Shown here: piece after piece, positions 6,392 to 9,066 of the stretch
How the letters are laid out: every line of letters begins with the position of its first letter
How positions within the stretch are numbered: position 1 is the stretch's first letter
DNA from: Alphaproteobacteria bacterium
GTDB taxonomy: Bacteria > Pseudomonadota > Alphaproteobacteria > Reyranellales > Reyranellaceae
DNA length: 9,066 nucleotides
Direction: 5' to 3'
Assembly (NCBI GenBank): GCA_005884705.1
Contig: VBAF01000115.1
Coordinates: 1,685 to 10,750, forward strand
Program-made: the position numbers and the translations under genes
The notes under the pieces: generated by a model
Told to the model about the DNA's origin: nothing
Databases searched by the model: none
What the model saw: only the letters and a program-made list of their open reading frames with translations

Positions 6392-7281
6392 TCAGGCGCA
6401 GCCGTTCCGGATGAAGGCGCCGATCTCGGCGCAGCCGTCGCTGCCCTCGGACAGGATCGGCGCGAACAGCGGGAAGACATGCAGCATGTTGGGCCAGACG
6501 GCGAGGCGCACGCTGACGCCGGCGCGATGCAGCCTCTCGGCGATGCGCGTGGCGTCGTCGAGCAGCGTCTCGGCGGTGCCGACCTGGATCAGGATCGGCG
6601 GCAGGCCGGAGAGCTCGGCATGCAAGGGGCGACGAGGGGAGTCTTGGCGTCGGCGCCGTCGAGATACAGCCCGGCCATCCAGGTGAGCCCCTCCTTCTGC
6701 ACCATCGGATCGGCAGCCGCGCGCGCAGTCATGCTGCTGCCGAGGCCCTCGAGATCGACCCAGGGTGAGATCGCCACCGCGCAGGCGGGCAGGCCGAGCT
6801 TGCGATCGCGCAGGTTGACGAGCGTTGCGAGCGTCAGCCCGCCGCCGGCCGAATCGCCCGAGATTGCCAGGCGTTCGGGTGCGAAGCCCTGATCGAGCAG
6901 CCAGCGCCAGGCTTCGGCTGCGTCGTCGACCGCCGCCGGAAACGGATGCTCCGGCGCCAGACGATAGTCGATTACCAGTACCCGCGCGCCCGACGCCGCG
7001 GAGATGTTGTAGGCGAGCCGGCGATGGGTGTTGACCGAGCCGATGACATAGCCGCCGCCATGAAGAAACAGCACCGCGCGGCTGGGATTGCAACCCGGCG
7101 CGTCGACCCATTCGGCGGGCACGCTGCCCGCTTTGACGGTCTCGCACCGGGCGTCGGCGGGCCGGCCGAGCAGCTCGGCCATCTTCTCGAAGCGGGCCCG
7201 CGATTGGCCGACGTCCTGCACTGCCGGGGCAGGGCGCGAGCGCAGCAAATTGATCAGGCTGTCGAGCTGGGCGACGGTCAT
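6392..7281 (-). pseudogene. HSL-family alpha/beta hydrolase (esterase) interrupted by a frameshift
   Basis: Starting from ATG at 7281, with a strong GGAGGAA Shine-Dalgarno just upstream, the frame gives a hormone-sensitive-lipase-family esterase. HGGG at residues 74-77 is the oxyanion hole, YRLAPEHPFPAAVDDA follows, and GDSAGGG at 142-148 carries nucleophile Ser144. At residue 219, within LVAP, the frame shifts and the product stops after 230 residues (TGA at 6591-6589). The rest of the enzyme continues in the next frame to 6392: LHAELSGLPPILIQVGTAETLLDDATRIAERLHRAGV, then NMLHVFPLFAPIL with the catalytic His. Inserting one base near 6625-6629 (a GGGG run on the plus strand) would restore a 296-residue protein. 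This may be a real disruption, a sequencing error in a homopolymer, or, less likely, a -1 frameshift. It is divergent from another hydrolase, 66 bp away. Confidence 0.87.
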
Positions 7282-7347
7282 CGTTGTTTCCTCCAGCGAA
7301 GCGGCGCAGGCTAGCATGCGACCGTCAAACGTACAGGGAAACGCGCC

Positions 7348-8250
7348 ATGACGACTGCAGTCCTCGAGGCCAAGACCACCGAATTCGACGTCGACGAAGT
7401 CGAGTACCTGCGCCACGGCGACAAGCCGTTGCTGGCGCGCGTCTACAAGCCGCGTGGGGCGGGGCCGTACCCCGCCATGGTCGAGTGCCACGGCGGCGCC
7501 TGGTGCCAGAGCGATCGCATGACCGAGAAGCTGCGACACCAGCACATGGCATCGCACGGCATCGTGTCGATCGCGCTCGATTTCCGCTCCGGCAACGAGG
7601 ATCCCTATCCGGCATCGGTGCAGGACATCAACTATGCGGTGCGCTGGACCAAGCTCCATGCCCGCGACCTGAAGACCCGGCCCGATCTCGTCGGCATCAC
7701 CGGCCAGTCGAGCGGCGGGCATCTCGCCATGCTGGTCGCCATGCGGCCGCACGATCCGCGCTATGCCGCGATCGCGCTGCCGGCCGGCTCGCCTGCACAC
7801 GACGCCAGCGTGCGCTGCGTTAACATGGCGTGGCCGGTGATCAATCCGCTCAGCCGCTATCGCCACGCCAAGCGCGCCCTGGCCGGTGCCAATCCGCCGG
7901 CCTGGCCGAAATCGATCATGGCGCGCCAGGACTCCTACTGGGTCTCGGAGGCGAACATGGCCGAGGGCAATCCCATGCTCGCCCTGGAGCGCGGCGAGAA
8001 TCTGCTCACGCCGCCGGCGGTCTGGTTCCAGGGCCGCAACGATCCGCTGCACGACTACAAGGACGCGGACTCGAGCTTCGACGGCAACGAGCCGCAGCGT
8101 TTCTGCGCCAACTACCGCAAGGCCGGCGGCTCGATCGCGCTCGAGTATATCGACATGGACCGCGGGGTCGGCCATGCGCCGGACCTGTCCAACACCGGCG
8201 ACATGTTCGATAAGATGGTGACGTTCATCGAACGGCACATGACCGTCTGA
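7348..8250 (+). CDS. Alpha/beta hydrolase (BD-FAE or kynurenine-formamidase-like esterase)
   Basis: A 300-residue alpha/beta hydrolase without a signal peptide. The catalytic apparatus is complete: oxyanion-hole HGGAW at residues 48-52, nucleophile Ser121 in GQSSGG (119-124), acid Asp232 in GRNDPLHDY and His276 in GVGHAPD. The long segment between Arg133 and Asp195 is a probable cap. The layout matches carboxylesterases and the BD-FAE and kynurenine-formamidase-type group; the substrate is not known. AGGGAAA, about 6 bases before the ATG at 7348, is the ribosome binding site. It is divergent from the frameshifted esterase and 6 bp upstream of a flavin reductase, with which it is almost surely cotranscribed. 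It may supply the hydrolysis step before an oxidation (inference). Confidence 0.85.
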   Translation: MTTAVLEAKTTEFDVDEVEYLRHGDKPLLARVYKPRGAGPYPAMVECHGGAWCQSDRMTEKLRHQHMASHGIVSIALDFRSGNEDPYPASVQDINYAVRWTKLHARDLKTRPDLVGITGQSSGGHLAMLVAMRPHDPRYAAIALPAGSPAHDASVRCVNMAWPVINPLSRYRHAKRALAGANPPAWPKSIMARQDSYWVSEANMAEGNPMLALERGENLLTPPAVWFQGRNDPLHDYKDADSSFDGNEPQRFCANYRKAGGSIALEYIDMDRGVGHAPDLSNTGDMFDKMVTFIERHMTV

Positions 8251-8256
8251 TCGGCC

Positions 8257-8736
8257 ATGGAAACCGAGATCGACGCCAAGACCTTCTGGCAGGCGCTGGG
8301 TTGTCGCGCGATCGGCGTGGCGATCGTGACCGCCAGGGGAACCGACGGGCCGGCCGGCTTCCTCGCGCTGTCGGCTACGCATCTGTCGGCCAGTCCGCCG
8401 ATGATGATGGTGTCGATCGGCCTCACCACCTCGGCCCTCGCCGCGGTCCGGCAGGGCAATCACTTCGCCATCAACTACGTCGCCAAGGGCAGCGACGCCC
8501 TGGTCAAGGAGTTCGGCGGTGGCGGCTCGCTCAAGGGCGCGGACCGCTTCCTGCCGGGCGCCTGGAGCGCATTGAAGAGCGGCGCACCGACGCTGGTCGA
8601 CGCCGTCGGCGTCATCGATTGCCGGCTGGACGAGATGATCGAGCGTCACGGCGCAGTGATCGCGCTGGGGCGGGTGATCGCCTATAGCGCCTCGACCCGG
8701 GATCCGATGATCAGCTTCCGCGGCGGCTATATTTGA
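8257..8736 (+). CDS. Flavin reductase-like domain protein (FMN-binding split barrel)
   Basis: A 159-residue flavin reductase-domain protein. The N-terminal part, FWQALGCRAIGVAIVTARGTDGPAGFLALSATHLSASPPMMMVSIG, is the usual start of this family, in which NAD(P)H-dependent reduction of free flavin feeds a two-component monooxygenase. NHFAINYVAKG and LVDAVGVIDCRLDEMIERHGAVIALGRVI follow in family order. The stop of the hydrolase gene is 6 bp upstream with no clear Shine-Dalgarno sequence, so translation is probably coupled to it. The nearest likely oxygenase in this window is the acyl-CoA-dehydrogenase-fold protein at 1514-2731, which is not adjacent; the pairing is inferred. The converging MFS gene ends 6 bp downstream. 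Confidence 0.87.
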   Translation: METEIDAKTFWQALGCRAIGVAIVTARGTDGPAGFLALSATHLSASPPMMMVSIGLTTSALAAVRQGNHFAINYVAKGSDALVKEFGGGGSLKGADRFLPGAWSALKSGAPTLVDAVGVIDCRLDEMIERHGAVIALGRVIAYSASTRDPMISFRGGYI

Positions 8737-8742
8737 GCAGCC

Positions 8743-9066
8743 TCAGATCCGCCGCCACAACGGCTGCGTGGCGGCCAGCGCCAGCAGGCCGAGAACGGCC
8801 GTGATCACCATCGCCTCGGCGGCGCCCAGGCGGTCGGCCAGCCAGCCTAGCCACAGGAAGCCAATTGGGCCGGTACCGATACAGACCGAGAGGACACCGA
8901 GAACGCGCGAGCGCATCTCGGTCGGCGCGGCGAGGTAGACGATCGTCGCCTGCAGGGTGGAGAAGGCCGCACCACTGAGACCCGTCAGCAGCAGGGCGCT
9001 GCCGGCCAGCACCGGGCTGGGCGAGAGTGCGAAGGCGATCACGCCCAGAAGATAGACCGCGACGCC
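8743..9066 (-). CDS. MFS transporter, C-terminal part (cut by window edge)
   Basis: The last 107 residues of an integral membrane protein; the frame stays open to the right edge, so the start lies outside and the GTG at 9042 is internal. About three to four hydrophobic segments are visible: VYLLGVIAFALSPSPVLAG, ALLLTGLSGAAFSTLQATIVYLA, then SVCIGTGPIGFLWLGWLADRLG and AMVITAVLGLLALAA. The loop PTEMRSRVLGV between segments is the typical cytoplasmic RxRV motif of major facilitator exporters in the EntS / MFS_3-like group. It probably moves a small molecule across the inner membrane. It converges on the flavin reductase with a 6-bp gap, so it is transcribed separately. Confidence 0.8.
   Translation of the reverse strand, partial: GVAVYLLGVIAFALSPSPVLAGSALLLTGLSGAAFSTLQATIVYLAAPTEMRSRVLGVLSVCIGTGPIGFLWLGWLADRLGAAEAMVITAVLGLLALAATQPLWRRI

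Noticed and set aside
7282..8649. Upstream extension of the esterase frame on the minus strand
   Set aside because: It is antisense to the hydrolase and flavin reductase genes, and homology with a GGAGGAA ribosome binding site begins at 7281.

Overview
The window is high-GC DNA with strongly GC-biased third codon positions. The gene families suggest a free-living alphaproteobacterium of Rhizobiales or Rhodospirillales type. This placement is inferred from composition, from the start of an argE-like gene beside a tRNA-Ser(GCU), from a PEGA-like lipoprotein family and from the style of the catabolic genes; no taxonomic marker gene is present.

Layout. Positions 1-91 hold the first codons of an argE-like M20 deacetylase that leaves the window on the minus strand. 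A strong -35/-10 promoter (161-189) and tRNA-Ser(GCU) (241-333) follow. Next comes a plus-strand group: an MBL-fold hydrolase (580-1455), an acyl-CoA-dehydrogenase-fold, probably flavin-dependent monooxygenase (1514-2731), a possible 27-codon small ORF (2764-2847) and a small ABM-domain protein (2885-3199). The group is closed by an 18-bp perfect hairpin (3238-3277). A small hypothetical gene (3401-3751) faces a minus-strand maleylacetate-reductase-like iron-type alcohol dehydrogenase (3825-4997). Divergent from that is a two-gene envelope cassette, a lipoprotein with a TTG start (5215-5802) and an exported protein overlapping it by ATGA (5799-6383). The last third has an HSL-family esterase broken by a one-base frameshift (6392-7281, minus). 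Divergent from it is a second alpha/beta hydrolase (7348-8250), followed 6 bp later by a flavin reductase (8257-8736). The C-terminal end of an MFS transporter (8743-9066, minus) closes the window.

How it fits together. Most genes look like a dispersed catabolic neighbourhood for an aromatic or ester-type carbon source: hydrolases and a lactonase-like MBL enzyme to open esters or lactones, an oxygenase with a flavin reductase elsewhere in the window to supply reduced flavin, an ABM protein that may act on quinols, a maleylacetate reductase that would feed 3-oxoadipate metabolism, and a transporter. No ring-cleavage dioxygenase is visible, so the substrate cannot be named. The lipoprotein and exported-protein pair is unrelated in apparent function and is the least characterised part.

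No mobile element, CRISPR array or defence system was seen. The points most worth checking are the frameshifted esterase, the long palindrome, the TTG-initiated lipoprotein with its coupled partner, the small ORF with a consensus ribosome binding site, and the Arg at a usual metal-ligand position of the dehydrogenase.
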